DNA from: Dromiciops gliroides
Lineage: Eukaryota > Chordata > Mammalia > Microbiotheria > Microbiotheriidae
Assembly: GCF_019393635.1 (NCBI RefSeq)
Contig: NC_057861.1
Coordinates: 59,628,532-59,692,531, forward strand
Reading direction: 5' to 3'
Length of the DNA: 64,000 nucleotides
The notes beneath the pieces were generated by a model that was not told where the DNA came from, ran no database searches, and was given only the letters and a program-made list of their open reading frames with translations. This document shows positions 20,481 through 32,074 of this stretch, piece after piece; the stretch's first letter is position 1, and each line of letters opens with the position of its first letter. The position numbers and the translations under genes are program-made.

Positions 20481-20879
20481 GGAGGATGATACCAGGGAAT
20501 ACCCAGTTCAGGGGAATCTTTTTTCATGGAGATGAAACCAGCAGAATAGTAAATGTAGTGGAGTGAGTCCAGAAGTCTGATTTTTTTCCCTCTATAAAGG
20601 AAGGCACTGAGAAGAGTTTGGTATTCCACCCTCCAGCCCTCTAATTAGAGGGGAGAGGAGGCTAAGGTAGGCAGTGTAAGCCAAGATTTGTGTTAGAAAC
20701 ATGGTGATGATATTAGAGGTTAAGAGCTTAACTTGGGAGGGACATTTTATTCTGTAGATTTGACAAAACCAGGCAGGGTAGCAGATATAGAGGACCCTGT
20801 TTTTGCCTTTCTTCCTGTCCCCAGCACTTGGGTGTAGGGTATTCAGAGAAGTCTAGTACTTCTGGAGAGAGGGCTGATG
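20481..20879. other. No recognised feature
   Basis: Unassigned. It may be 3' UTR of the adjoining minus-strand RTE element. Confidence 0.4.
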
Positions 20880-21324
20880 AGCCCCTTTCAGGGCTGCTTT
20901 CCACCTTTGGTGTCCATTTGAATCACCCAACTCTCACCTGTGGATCCAGCAAGCTATAGCATGTGCAGCAGCCACACACCAGAACCATTTGAGCAGACAG
21001 ACTAAAACAGGTTAAGGGTAACTTAAGGGTCTTAAACCCATCAGTGAGTTAGGGGACTATCTATTCCAGGCATAGGGTGGAAGACTTCCCTTGATGGATG
21101 GGCAGATGAGAACAACTTGCTCCAGTGGCCATGAAAGAGGATGAAGCAGGCACTGTGGAGCACTTAGTAGGCTTCCACCAGTCGAGGACGACCATGGATC
21201 AGCACCTTGAAGAGTCACAGGCCACAGTGTGGCTGTGCAGTCCGATATGGAAGCTGCAGCTCCTGCCGCAATGAGGACATCAGAAAACTGCGCTCTCTGT
21301 TGCCTGTCGGTTCCTGCATCTCAT

Positions 21325-23205
21325 TCATTTTTCTTCCTCCAGAGTTTGGAGGCCCATCTCAGCTGCGCACAAGCTGCTCCTGAGTACTGAACTCCATCGG
21401 GCATGGTCCTTGGCCATCTCCTCCCAGCTGCCAGTGTCTATTCCCAGAGCCCTCAAGTCTTGCTTGCATACATCTCTGTAGCAAAGCTGGGGCTGTTCAG
21501 CAGGTCTTTGGCCTGAGGCTAACTCACCACAGAGTAGGTCTTTAGGAATGCGCCCATCTTCCATGCGGTGTACATGACCAAGCCAGAACAACTGTCTTTG
21601 TTTCAGTAGCATGTAGATGGTCAGAAGTTGCGCCCGTTGGAGCACTTCTGTGTTGGTGATCCTATCTGACCAAGATATGCCAAGGATGGACTGAAGGCAG
21701 TGCATGTGGAAGCTGTTAAGCTTCTTCTCTTGTCTAGTGTATGTAGTCCATGTTTCGCTGCCATACAGTAAGGTACTCAGGACGCATGCTCTATAGACGG
21801 CAAATTTGGTTCGTCTTGTCAGTTTACTGTTTGCCCAGACATGCTTAACAGCTTAGCCATGGTTAAAATAGCTTTCCCAATTCTCTGATTGATCTCAGAA
21901 TCAAGTGACAAATTGTCACTGACAATAGAGCCAAGATACGAGAATTGGCTTACGACATCCAACTGGTAGCTACCGATGTGTATCAATGGAGGTGACATAG
22001 CACTCTGACACATGACTTTTGTCTTTTTAAGATTAATGGTAGGGGCGGCTAGGTGGCGCAGTGGATAGAGCACCAGCCCTGGAGTCAGGAGTACCTGAGT
22101 TCAAATCCGGCCTCAGACACTTAACACTTACTAGCTGTGTGACCCTGGGCAAGTCACTTAACCCCAATTGCCTCACTAAAAAAAAAAAAAAAAGATTAAC
22201 GGTTAGGCCAAAGTCCGTGCAAGCTTGGGAGAAATGATCCATCAAGGTCTGCAATTCATGCTCTGAGTGACAGGCAAGTGCGGCATCATTGGCGAAAAGC
22301 AGGTCCCTAAGAGTGCTACCTCTCACTCTGGTTTTGGATCTCAGATGTGAAACGTTGAACAGGCCTCGGTCTGACCGGGAATGCAGATAGATGCCATCAG
22401 TTGACGTACCAAAAGCATGACATAACAACATGGAGAAGAAAATTCCAAACAGTGTGGGAGCAGGCACGCAGCCTTGCTTGACTCCGCTGTTTATGCTGAA
22501 TGCTTCAGAGGTATTGCCTTCGAACTGTATGACACCCTGCATGTTGCAATGAAAGGAGTGAATCAGGCTATAGAGTTTAGGAGGGCAACCAATTCTCAAG
22601 AGAATTTCGAAAAAACCTTCTCTGTTAACCGTATCAAACACTTTGGTCAGGTCTATGAAGGCAATGAAGAGGGATTTTCTTTGTTCTTTGCACTTTTCTT
22701 GCAGTTGGCGAAGCAAGAAAATCATATCAATAGTTGACTTCCCTGCTCAAAAGCCACATTGCGATTCGGGGTAAACATGGCCGGCAAGTTTATGCAGTCG
22801 AAGCAAGATGACCTTGGCAAACATCTTCTCAACGATGCTGAGAAGTGAAATTCCTCTGTAGTTATTACAGTCACTCCTGTCTCCACTGTTCTTATAAAGA
22901 GTAACTATATGGGCATCACGCATTTCCTGTGGCACTTCACCTTCTTTCCAACACAGGCACAACAATTCATGCAAGGGTTTTAAGAGAAGGTTTTTAGAGC
23001 ATTTGATGAATTCGGTTGCAATACCATCTGCACCAGGAGCTTTTCCACACCTTAGGGAGCTAATTGCATTCTCAAGTTCCTCAAGTGTGGGTACATTGTC
23101 CAACTCCTGTAGTACAGAGAAGGACTCCATGATGTTTAAAGCTGATTCTGTGATAGAATTTCTGATGGTGTACAATTCAGAAAAGTGCTCTACCCATCTT
23201 TCCAT
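21325..23205 (-). pseudogene. RTE reverse transcriptase remnant
   Basis: Remnant of the pol protein that copies RTE LINE RNA at a nicked target. Reading leftwards from 23205 there is an upstream RT segment (LRCGKAPGADGIATEFIK; NNYRGISLLS) typical of RTE RTs, then FIDLTKVFDTVNREG, GVKQGCVPAPTLFGIFF, and LLFANDAALACHSEHEL. The last block, IRNTEV-like sequence at 21325-21705 with RQLFWLGHVHRMEDGRIPK, is the conserved RTE C-terminal region. The catalytic FADD box reads FAND, so one catalytic aspartate is lost. A stop or frameshift separates the 22747-23205 frame from the 22033-22725 frame. The C-terminus is in another frame, and SINEs break the sequence. Not functional. Confidence 0.85.
22043..22191 (+). 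mobile_element. CORE-SINE in the RTE
   Basis: Plus, with long poly(A). TSD aagattaatggtag (22029-22042) / aagattaacggttag (22192-22206). The ORF at 22033-22725 (-) runs into it; its C-terminal LVRQLGLSDLPRV residues are SINE, not RT. Confidence 0.94.
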
Positions 23206-23289
23206 TTGCTTAACTCTGTCTGTAATGTACTCTCCAGTGCTGGACTTGAGGGGAGCTGTCTTGCTCTGAGTGGGTCCGCAAGCTTTCTT

Positions 23290-23458
23290 TTTTGTTTTGT
23301 TGTGTTTTTTTTTTTTTTTTGCGGGGCAATGGGGGGTTAAGTGACTTGCCCAGGGTCACACAGCTAGTAAATGTCAAGTGTTTGAGGCCAGATTTGAACT
23401 CAGGTCCTCCTGAATCCAGGGCCGGTGCTTTATCCACTGTGCCACCTAGCTGCCCCCA
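23290..23458 (-). mobile_element. CORE-SINE in the RTE
   Basis: Minus, long T tract at left. The 11-bp TSD caagctttctt is at 23279-23289 and 23459-23469. Confidence 0.94.
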
Positions 23459-23793
23459 CAAGCTTTCTTGATGCCTTCGTACATTCCTCTGATGTTTCCC
23501 GTGTCAGTAGCAACCTGTATTCCCTCACTGAGCTCAACCCACTTAGAGCTTGATTATACATCAAAGACACCAGGGTCATCTAATGCATCCTGATCCATCA
23601 CCAGAAGTCTTTTTTAAAAAAATGTAATAAACATTTTTGAGTTTTGAGTTCCAATTTTCTATCCCTCTTTCCCTCCCTCCCCTCTCCCTAAGGTGGCAAA
23701 CAATCAGATATGGGTTATACATGTATGATTTTGCAAATTATTACCATATTTGTCATGTTGTACAAGAAAACTTGATTAAAAGAAAAAAAATGA

Positions 23794-23938
23794 GGGCAGC
23801 TAGGTAGTGCAGTGGATAAAGAACCGGCCCTGGATTCAGGAATACCTGAGTTCAAACCAGCCTCAGACACTTGACACTTACTAGCTGTGTGACCCTGGGC
23901 AAGTCACTTAACCCCCATTGCCCCACAAAAAAAAAAAA
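23794..23938 (+). mobile_element. CORE-SINE in L1
   Basis: Plus, ending in poly(A). Short A-rich TSD (aaaaaaaatga) on both sides. Confidence 0.92.
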
Positions 23939-24031
23939 TGAAAGAAAGTGAAAAATAGCCTGCTTCAGTCTGTTCCATCAGTATCAGTTCTTTCTTTGGA
24001 GATGGAGAGTATGTTTCATCAAAAGTTTTTG

Positions 24032-24181
24032 GGGGGGCAGCTAGATGGCACAGTGGATAGAGCACCGGCCCTGGAGTCAGGAGTACCTGAGTTCAAATCC
24101 GGCCTCAGACACTTAACACTTACTAGCTGTGTGACCCTAGGCAAGTCACTTAACCCCAATTGCCTCACTAAAAAAAAAAAA
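24032..24181 (+). mobile_element. CORE-SINE in L1
   Basis: Plus, from ggggggcagctagatggcac to CCTCACTAAAA plus poly(A). Flanked by imperfect aaaagttt copies. Confidence 0.93.
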
Positions 24182-24657
24182 AGTTTGTTGGAATTGTCTT
24201 GGATCATTGTATTGTTGAGAATAGTCAAGTCATTCACAATTCTTCATCAAATAATATTTCTGTCTCTCTGCACAATGTTCTCTTGGTTCTGTTTGCTTCA
24301 CTACATATCATTTCATACATGTCTTTCCAGGCCTTTCTGAAGTCATCCTGCTTGTCATTTCTTATAGTACAATAATATTCCATCACCATCATATACCACA
24401 GTTTGTTTATCCGTTCCACAATTGATGGACATAACTTTGATTTCCAATTCTTAGCCACCATGAAAGGAGCTGCTATAAATATTTTTGTACAAATAGGTCT
24501 TTTTCTCTTTTTGGCTATGCTTTTGGGATATAAACTCAGCAGTGGTATTGCTGGATCAAAGGGTATGCACAGTTCTATAGCCCTTTGGGCATAGTTCCAA
24601 ATTGCTCTCCAGAATGGTTGGATCTTTTCACAACTCCACCACATCACCAGAAGTCTT

Positions 24658-25295
24658 GACTTTTGTTTTGCTACTGGACTTTGATGACTGGAAGAGAGAG
24701 TGAGGCTGATGATTTCACACTATTCTCCCTCACAAATCCAAATATAACTTATACCATGTTACTATTTTTACCTACCTCAAAGTCCTATGGAAACAGGCAA
24801 GTGATGAAGCAGGAGGTGAGGATACACGGGGAGCTGTAGTCACAACCCTGTACATAGGTGGTCCAGGCCATAGGGTCATCTTCTTACTGGACAGAAGCAA
24901 CAGTGAGATTTGGCAACCTCCTGGGTATTTGAGCAGCCTTTTAGAGGACAACACTGCCCACCTCTTGGTATGAAGAAGGGGCTAGAAAAAATGTTATAGA
25001 AATTATCTGCTTCACCTAACCTAACCTTGGCCTGCTTGCTGTGGCAGGTGAGGATCCCACCCTGTGGTTGAAAGGTGAAATTTTTCAGTAGTTCAAAAGA
25101 AACATGAGATGTACAAATCTAGAGCCATTTCCACTCCAAATGTTCATATGAAGTATTTGTGCCCAACATGTGGTAGAGCCTTCCTAGCTTGTGTTGGTCT
25201 GCTCAGTCACAGTCAGACAGACTGTACCTTGACCCAAATGTAGTGATGTCATTCTGGTCCTCTTTGAGAACAAAGGACAACCAACCAGCCATCCC
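24658..25295 (+). mobile_element. RTE-type 3' end, plus orientation
   Basis: A segment near 25163-25240 translates as YLCPTCGRAFLACVGLLSHSQ, the zinc-finger-like C-terminus found in some RTE-type LINEs. It is followed by atgtcattctggtcctctttgagaacaaaggacaacc, a common marsupial RTE/SINE 3' terminus. Opposite in orientation to the RTE at 20880-23595. Confidence 0.55.
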
Positions 25296-25299
25296 CAGC

Positions 25300-25365
25300 A
25301 TTTAACACAGTGTCTGGCCTGTAATAGGTAAACTTAACAATGTTTATTGACTGAATGACTGTTTC
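25300..25365 (+). mobile_element. L2 3' terminus fragment
   Basis: cagcatttaacacagtgtctggcctgtaataggt...ttattgactgaatgactg. Confidence 0.6.
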
Positions 25366-25389
25366 TTTTTAGTCATCATATTTGGTATT

Positions 25390-25805
25390 TTTAATTTGTT
25401 CAGTCATTTTTCAGTTTTGTCCAACTCTTCATGACCCTGTTTCAGTTTTTCTTGACAAAGATACTGGAGTAGTTTGCTATTTCCTTCTTCAGCTCATTCT
25501 TTTTCTTTTCTTTTTTTTTCCTGCGGGGCAATGAGGGTTAAGTGACTTGCCCAGCTAGTAAGTGTCAAGTGTCTGAGACCAGAATTGAACTCCGATACTT
25601 CTGAATCCAGGGCCGGTGCTTTATCCACTGCACCACCTAGCTGCCCCTCTTCAGCTCATTGTACAGAGGAGGAAACTGAGGCAAACAGAGTGAAGTAACC
25701 CAAGGTCACATGGCTAGTAAGTGTCTGAGACCAGATTTGAACAAAGGAAGATGAATCTTCCTGACTTCAGGTCTGTACTCTATCCACTGAGTCACTGAGC
25801 TGCCC
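25390..25805 (-). mobile_element. MAR1 SINE split by a CORE-SINE
   Basis: Left part 25390-25498 (cagtttt gtccaactcttcatgaccc) and right part 25648-25805 (gaggaaactgaggcaaac...cactgagctgccc). Split by the insertion below. Confidence 0.88.
25499..25647 (-). mobile_element. CORE-SINE in MAR1
   Basis: The 13-bp TSD tcttcagctcatt is at 25486-25498 and 25648-25660. Confidence 0.94.
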
Positions 25806-25859
25806 TTTGTATTTTTTATAGCACAGTAATATCCTATTACATTCATATAATGTAAAATG

Positions 25860-26383
25860 TAATGTAAAAATAATTTAAAACTTTTTTCATTTTATAGGAT
25901 TTTATTTTTCCCCAATTACATGTAAAGATAGTTTTTAACATTCATTTTGGTAATATTTTGAGTTCCAAATTTTTCTCTCTCCTTTTCCTCCCCACTCCCC
26001 AAGACAACAAGAAATCTGATATAGGTTATACAGTACAATCATGTTAAACATATTTCCACATTAGTCATGTTGTGGAAGAAAAATCAGGACAAAAGAAAAA
26101 TCAGAAAAAACAAAAAATCCCACCCAAAAGTGAAATAGTATGCCTCCATCTGCAGTCAGATTCCATAGTTCTTTCTCTGGATGTAAATAACATTTTCCCT
26201 CATAAGTCTTTTGGAATTGTCTTGGATCATTGTATTGCTGAGAAGAGCTAAGTCTATCATAGTTGATCCTGACACTATGTTGCTGTTATTGTGTACAATG
26301 TTCTCCTGGTTCTGCTCCCTTCACTCAGCATCAGTGCATGTAGGTCTTTCCAGGTTTTTCTGAAATCTGCCTGCTCATCATTT
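25860..26383 (-). mobile_element. 5'-truncated LINE-1
   Basis: 3' UTR (ccccaattacatgtaaagatag...ttgagttccaaatttttc) and ORF2 tail. Ends at a plus-strand L1 3' UTR at 26384. Confidence 0.85.
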
Positions 26384-26515
26384 CTATATAACCTATAACA
26401 GATTGTTTGCTGTCTTGGGGAGGGGGGAGGGGAGGGAGGGAACTAGAAATCTTATAAAAACAAATGTTGAAAGCTATCTCTACATGTAACTAGAAAATAA
26501 TAAAATAATTTTGAT
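26384..26515 (+). mobile_element. LINE-1 3' UTR fragment
   Basis: tgctgtcttggggaggggggagggg...aaagctatctctacatgtaactagaaaataataaaa, plus strand. It forms an inverted repeat with 25900-26000. Confidence 0.85.
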
Positions 26516-28474
26516 AAAAAATAAAATAAAATTACACTTGAATTTTTAGGATATTTTAATAAATAATTTCCCCTTTGAGTATTAATAAAAAAAGAATGCA
26601 GACTTCTTATGGAACTATGCAGAAGAGTCCTAGTTTAGGAAAGAAGTGGCTTTCAGCTGATTGGATTGAGGTATGCAAGAAGAGAATCATTTGTCAGACT
26701 TGTCTTCCAAGCTGAACGAAACTGTGCTTCCTGTCATCTGCTATCTCTTGCTTTTATTTAATTTATAATCACTAAGTTAAGTGGTAAGATAATAATGATG
26801 ATGGTGACTGTGACTCCTTTGTAAGGCTCTGAGCTCATGCAGACCCATGTTCCTCTTTTGAGTAATTCTTAATAATCATACTCTTTGGCTCATGCTCCTA
26901 TCCAGGATTTTGCCAGGGAACTTATGAGTTAGACTTGTTTATAGCTCTTGTTTAGGTGTCACTTCCCTAGAAAGAATTAAATTAATAAGGTATAGAATAA
27001 AAAGCAAGTTGGTGTGTTTTTATTTTTCTAGGCACTACAAAGATGACAGAATGAACTCATCCTTGAGTTACTACATTATGTAATTACATCAAAAATGCTC
27101 CTGTTCCTTCTCTTGTGGCCTAACTTCCCTAGGATCTCTTCAGTCTTCCACCCTAATAGTAGTATCTCTGGGGTTTAGTAGTACCCCTCCCTGCACTCTA
27201 AGTGGGAAAAGAACTTGGGTTTCCCTGGAAATATAGCAATTTACCCCAGTAGTGAGTATATACCTTCTCTCAGGATCTGTAGAATGACTCTAGACATAAC
27301 AGGGCCAATTTCTGGTTGAGTACTAACTCAACAAAGAAAAAAGATGGGGTTCTAGAGAACCTAGCTCTCTTTCCCTAGATTGGCATCATCCATGTGACTC
27401 ACAGTACCAGTAAAGGGCCCTCAAAGTTTGCTTCTCTTTCTTCTGGCCGTCTTCCTTGCTGCTCCCCAGCACTGCCTTCCATAGCCCCCAGTTCCATCTA
27501 GGCCTTTCATTTGGCCCAGGAAGGTTTCCATCTGATAGCCCCTGATATCCCTCAGCTGCTGCCAGCTCATGTTCCTCCATTTCTGTTTGGACCAGGAATG
27601 GTTTCCAGAACCTGTCATCCTCTTCCCTTGTTCCCACCCTCCTCCATCCCCCATAAGCACCAGTCCACGTATATTCTCTTGGGGCTCAGAGATGCCCCCA
27701 AATTATACTAGGAACATGGCTTCCAGAGGAAATGCCCTTGTGCCCATTATTCAAATGATAATAGGGCCTTCATGGCCAGTGCTCTTCCCATTGTATAATA
27801 TTATTTATTATTTAGAATCCAGGGCTTTCCAGAAGTGCAATAGGATGCCTCAGGAGATAATGAGCTTCTCATTAGCAGTGGGATAGCTGCTTGTCTGTGT
27901 AATGGCAGTCTGGGACATGTGCAGAGTACCTCTGATGGCATATCCCCACATCAAGAGGCAAGGGAGCCTGATTCTGAGAAAACTTCGATTATGTGTAATA
28001 GAAGGGCCTCAGAGAGACATTCTGTAACTGTACTGGGGAGCTAGCTTCATGGTGAATTGGAGGCTCTTTGATTGGCTGCAGAGGTCTTCAAAAACTGTCT
28101 AGAGACTATGGCCTCAACATTTTCTCTTTGACTGTACTCTGGTGCTTTGATTACTTTGCTGATGGCATCTGGTTATAGTCAATGCTAGAAGGGGAGATGC
28201 TTGCACCTTCTCCTTTCTGAGGCCATGTGGCCTCATGACAAATTGGTCTCAGTTCTTTGCCTGACTCAGCATTCATTCTCTCCTTCTAGATAAAGGAGTT
28301 TAATATGGAGGCTCCACCTTTGTAAATTTTGAATGGTTAAGGTGGTGAGCTTCCAGGAATATAGGAGTTAGAGTTCATTCAGCATCCATCCCCAAAGTAT
28401 CTGAGACAAGGGTCTTTCTAGCAATGATTCTGCACTTGGTGCAATCAGTGCCATGGAGGAACTCAACTTAGTTC
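26516..28474. other. Repeat-poor stretch, nothing recognised
   Basis: No repeat, exon or motif recognised on either strand. ORFs at 27386-27660 (-) and 27511-27886 (+) overlap one another in opposite frames, have low-complexity or unremarkable composition, and match no family I know. Confidence 0.5.
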
Positions 28475-28590
28475 CTCTCTCTTTGTCTTTGTCTCTGTCT
28501 CTGTCTCTCTGTCTGTCTGTCTCTTCTCTCTCCCTCCTTTCTCACTCTCCCTTCTCTTTATCCTTCTCCCTTCTCCTCTCTCTCTTTCAT
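28475..28590 (+). repeat. Pyrimidine-rich (CT)/(CTGT) tract
   Basis: Imperfect ctctgtctctgtctctctgtctgtctgtc run grading into ctctccctcc. Confidence 0.9.
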
Positions 28591-29349
28591 ACTTTTTAAC
28601 TGATATTTATTTTTGAATTGTAGAATCTCAAAAAATATGTTGAAACATATAATTTCTGATTCACATGACATGCTTTTATCTCAGAAGGCTATGATAATGA
28701 AGAGAATATGATCCTGAACTAGGTAACAAAACATAGATGGCCACCACTCAATTGAAACTATTTGAAAGTTTAATTAATAATCAATTAATTGTTCAATGTT
28801 ATAACATTTTAATTGCCAAATACTATTATATCTTTTCTTTTTTTTAATGACATCTTTTCAATCTTCATTTTTTTGGTTAGATTTTTGTCTCATTTGACAC
28901 TGTTGACCAACACTTGGGGATGGGGTGGGGGGCAGCATCTTCCCCCCCGCCCCCGCCTTTTTCCTTAATCAGATTCCCCAGGCTGGGGCATCTTTAAACT
29001 CATCCAGGTCAGAGGAGAGGTAGGAAGATTCACCACCACCATGCATACTTCTCCTTGCCTTACCCTTCCTACTTCCCCTTACCCTGGACCTTGATTGCTC
29101 ATAAGGCTTCAATGAGACTAAAGTTATCTACCACTACTCCTGGTGAATTGAAGGGATGTTGGATCTTAATATTTGCCTTGGCACTATTTCCTAAGTTCCT
29201 CCCATTTTTAATGTTTTCCCCACCTCTGGATACCCAGAACTATTGTCTGACCTACTGGTGTAACCTAAGGAGCCCAGGGCTTTGCTACCCACTCAGAAGC
29301 TGTACCCTTAGGATTTCCAGGCCTTTCCATGAAGTCTACAACTGAATTT
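28591..29349. other. No recognised feature
   Basis: Includes a G/C-rich patch (ggggtggggggc...ccccccgcccccgcc, 28922-28958) capable of hairpin formation. No repeat family recognised. Confidence 0.45.
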
Positions 29350-29490
29350 CCTTTTACGTGTTGTTTTTCCCAATTAGAGCATGAATTATTTGAGAACAGG
29401 TACTGTCTCGCTGTATCTATCTATATCTCTAGCACTAAGGAGAGTGCATGGCACATAAATAATTTTTTATTCATTCATTCATTGACTATC
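29350..29490 (+). mobile_element. L2 LINE 3' end
   Basis: ttagagcatgaattatttgagaacaggtactgtctc...tagcactaaggagagtgcatggcacataaa. Confidence 0.6.
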
Positions 29491-29671
29491 TTCCCCTAAC
29501 TTCACTCTCCCCCAAGACTGAGGTGGCATAGGCAAGAGTGTGTCCCAAGATGTCAGGGCAAAATGATTGTGCTTTTATTCTTACATGTCTTTCAAAGTAA
29601 ATATCCCTCTGGAAAAGCTAACCAATGTTAAGTGGTTAAAGACACTGAGGGGCTACTGAGTGGCACCTAAA

Positions 29672-29695
29672 AGTGTGTGTGTGTGTGTGTGTGTG
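29672..29695 (+). repeat. (GT)n microsatellite
   Basis: Twelve GT units. Confidence 0.95.
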
Positions 29696-29856
29696 AAAAA
29701 CTGATGTAAGCCTAGACAACGTGCATGTTTCTCAACCTGGCATTGGTATTTTAGTGATACAAACTCCATATTTCTCAAAATATTCTCATTATCAATACTT
29801 GCGCAAGATTAGGTAATAAAGCAGATAATAATAAACATTAAACAAATCAATGAATG

Positions 29857-30011
29857 TGGGGGCAGATAGGTGGCCCAGTGGATAAAGCACTGGCCCTGGA
29901 TTCAGGAGGATGTGACTTCAAATCTGGCCTCAGATACTTGACAAGTGCTAGCTGTGTGACTTTGGGCAAGTCTCTTAACCCTCATTGCCCCACCCCCCAA
30001 AAACAAAAAAC
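29857..30011 (+). mobile_element. CORE-SINE
   Basis: Plus. The 11-bp TSD atcaatgaatg is at 29846-29856 and 30012-30022. Confidence 0.93.
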
Positions 30012-30022
30012 ATCAATGAATG

Positions 30023-30939
30023 CAAAATAATCCCAAAAGAAACTGACTTATAAGGGAAACATATTCCAGAAAAACACATTGCACAATTATACCCTAAAAA
30101 AAAGAGGAAAAACCTGCTAATTTCTCTAAGGTCTCACAAATTATGGTATCTAAATTTTAAAGTCTCAGGAAAAAAAATCTCTCTCGGGGTCTTTGCAAAT
30201 ACAAAAGGCCAGATTTTATCCCAGATAAGATCCTAGATCATGTTCCCATGCCTCTCATTTTGACCCAGGAAGTCTTTGTAATGCCAATTACTCTCCCTCA
30301 CCCCCATGGTAGCATATCTGCTCTGGCTTATTCTCTCAGATTCAAGCTACTATATAGTTCCCTCATAGTTTTAGGGGTGCTTGGAAGGATGGGGGTGGGT
30401 CCTCCTCTCTAAAACTATTGGCTCAGTCCACCATGGGTTATGTCCCTCCCTTCCCACTGTTAGCCTCCAATGAGTAGTTTAACCCAGTTCTGTTTAACTA
30501 CTTAACATCATTTAGCTTTTACAAAGAGATATGTATTTTAAGGAGAGTCACTTTTTTTTTTTTTTATGGTGCCAAATGGCTTGGGAGTAAAGAAATCGCA
30601 AGGTCTTCCCCCTTACACGTTGTCTTTCACTATATCCCATCAGTAAAGGAGTCACACCTCAAAAGTGTAGCCTAAGAGAAAATGGCCAAGGCTCTGGTCA
30701 CTAGTCCTTTTTGAATGAATACGCATCCAAAGAACATCCTCTTCACCACATAGTTGACTGATTGGAACCAGTTATAGAATACCTACATAATTCTCTCAAG
30801 TTTTTCTAAGGTGCTCCCGTTGTACATCATCATGAGTCTCTCAGGAGCTGGCTCCCTGTGTACATATTTGTTGACCGACATCATAATAACGTGAGCCTTG
30901 AAGAGGATATTGGGAGAGAAGTTCTACATTCTTTTTTTT
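30023..30939. other. No recognised feature
   Basis: A T(13) run at 30553-30565. No gene or repeat recognised. Confidence 0.45.
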
Positions 30940-30976
30940 TCCCCGGTGCTCTATCCACTGTGCCACCTAGCTGCCC
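30940..30976 (-). mobile_element. CORE-SINE head fragment
   Basis: Only ccggtgctctatccactgtgccacctagctgccc is left. gagaagttctacattct (30914-30930) and gagaggttctacattct (30977-30993) flank the fragment as a probable TSD, so it is a very short or internally deleted SINE copy. Confidence 0.75.
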
Positions 30977-30984
30977 TGAGAGGT

Positions 30985-31880
30985 TCTACATTCTTAGCAC
31001 CGTGTCTACTGTTGTCAAATCTTGGCGTTTTATACCATCACTCCATCTTTCCCATGTGTCCCCTTCTCTCCTCTGACACTGTCATCCCTCCGGTACAGGC
31101 TTCATCACCTCATGCTTGGATGATTGCCATAGCAACTGCAACATTTAGTCTCCCTGCCAAAAGACTCTTCTCATTCTAGTCCATTCTCCACTCAGTTGCC
31201 AAAGTGATTTTCCCATAGTCCAGTTCTGACATGTTCGTCCTCTGGTCCCCTCAGTAAACCCCAATAGTTCCCTGTTATCTCCAGGACCAGCTAGAAAAGA
31301 TTCTACTTTGCACTTCAAGCCCTTCACAACCTGGTCCTTTCCTGCCTGTCCAATCTTCTTATGCATTACTCCTGTCTATGTATGTGTTGTCTAGCTGCAC
31401 TTGCCTATCTGCTCTTCTTCATACATGACATTTCATTTTTTGACTCAGTGTCTTTGTACTGGTTGTTTCCCATGCCAGGAAGGCTCTTCCTCTTTACCTC
31501 TGCCTCCTGGCTTCCTTCCTTTTTTTGGGGGGGGGGGCAATGAGGGTTAAGTGACTTGCCCAGGGTCATACAGCTAGCAAGTCTCAAGTGTCTGAGGCCA
31601 GATTTGAACTCAGGTTCTCCCAAATCCAGGGCCAGTGCTTTATCCACTGCTCCACCTAGCTGCCCCTCGGCTTCCTTCCTGACTCAGTTTCACTTCTATC
31701 TTCTGCAAGAGACCTTTCTAACCCCTGCCTGTTCTCCCAGTGTCTTCTCACTAAGGTTAGCTCCTAGTTTATCCTATGCATATTCTGTACAATCTAATTA
31801 TTTATATGGGGGTCCCCCCCATTAGACTATGAGCTCCTTGAGGGCAGGGTCTGTTTTAGCCTTTCTTTATACCTCTAGTG
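30985..31880 (+). mobile_element. L2 LINE, long 3' portion
   Basis: Continuous L2 order: ...ctccactcagttgccaaagtgattttccc..., ...cacttcaagcccttcacaacctggtcc..., ...catgccaggaaggctcttcc..., ...ctatgagctccttgagggcagggtc. Split by the SINE at 31521-31668. Confidence 0.82.
31521..31668 (-). mobile_element. CORE-SINE in L2
   Basis: The 12-bp TSD ggcttccttcct is at 31509-31520 and 31669-31680. Confidence 0.93.
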
Positions 31881-31897
31881 TTTAACATCATTCCTTT

Positions 31898-32055
31898 TTA
31901 AATTTTTTTTTTTTTTTTTAGTGAGGCAATTGGGGTTAAGTGACTTGCCCAGGGTCACACAGCTAGTAAGCATTAAGTGTCTGAGGCCGGATTTGAACTC
32001 AGGTACTCCTGACTCCAGGGACAGTGCTCTATCCACTGTGCCACCTAGCTGTCCC
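31898..32055 (-). mobile_element. CORE-SINE
   Basis: Minus, 18-T tail. The 14-bp TSD aacatcattccttt is at 31884-31897 and 32056-32069. Confidence 0.94.
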
Positions 32056-32074
32056 AACATCATTCCTTTAACAC

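Larger units (their letters stand above)
20880..23595 (-). mobile_element. RTE-clade LINE (BovB/RTE1-like), broken
   Basis: Minus-strand element with the RT coding region in three blocks: 22747-23205, 22194-22725 and 21325-22028. It is interrupted by SINEs at 22043-22191 and 23290-23458. Bases 20880-21324 would be its 3' UTR. The N-terminal endonuclease is not found upstream, so the copy is 5'-truncated or rearranged near 23595. Confidence 0.82.
23612..24641 (-). mobile_element. 5'-truncated LINE-1 carrying two SINEs
   Basis: The 16-bp TSD catcaccagaagtctt at 23596-23611 and 24642-24657 brackets the whole block. The ORF2 C-terminus is legible in 24234-24647 (PFWRAIWNYAQRAIELCIPFDPAIPLL). Two plus-strand SINEs lie inside. 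Confidence 0.95.

Noticed and set aside
21325..21705. A host gene of the craniofacial-development-protein-2-like kind
   Set aside because: That label is commonly given to RTE pol fragments; the surrounding RT motifs show this is the C-terminus of a LINE.
25860..26515. L1 with 5' inversion (twin priming)
   Set aside because: Both the minus and plus parts contain L1 3' UTR termini, so they are two insertions, not one inverted element.
27386..27886. Possible exon(s) at overlapping ORFs of 83-105 codons
   Set aside because: Opposite-strand frames overlap fully, composition is unremarkable, no splice-site pairing or known domain is visible.
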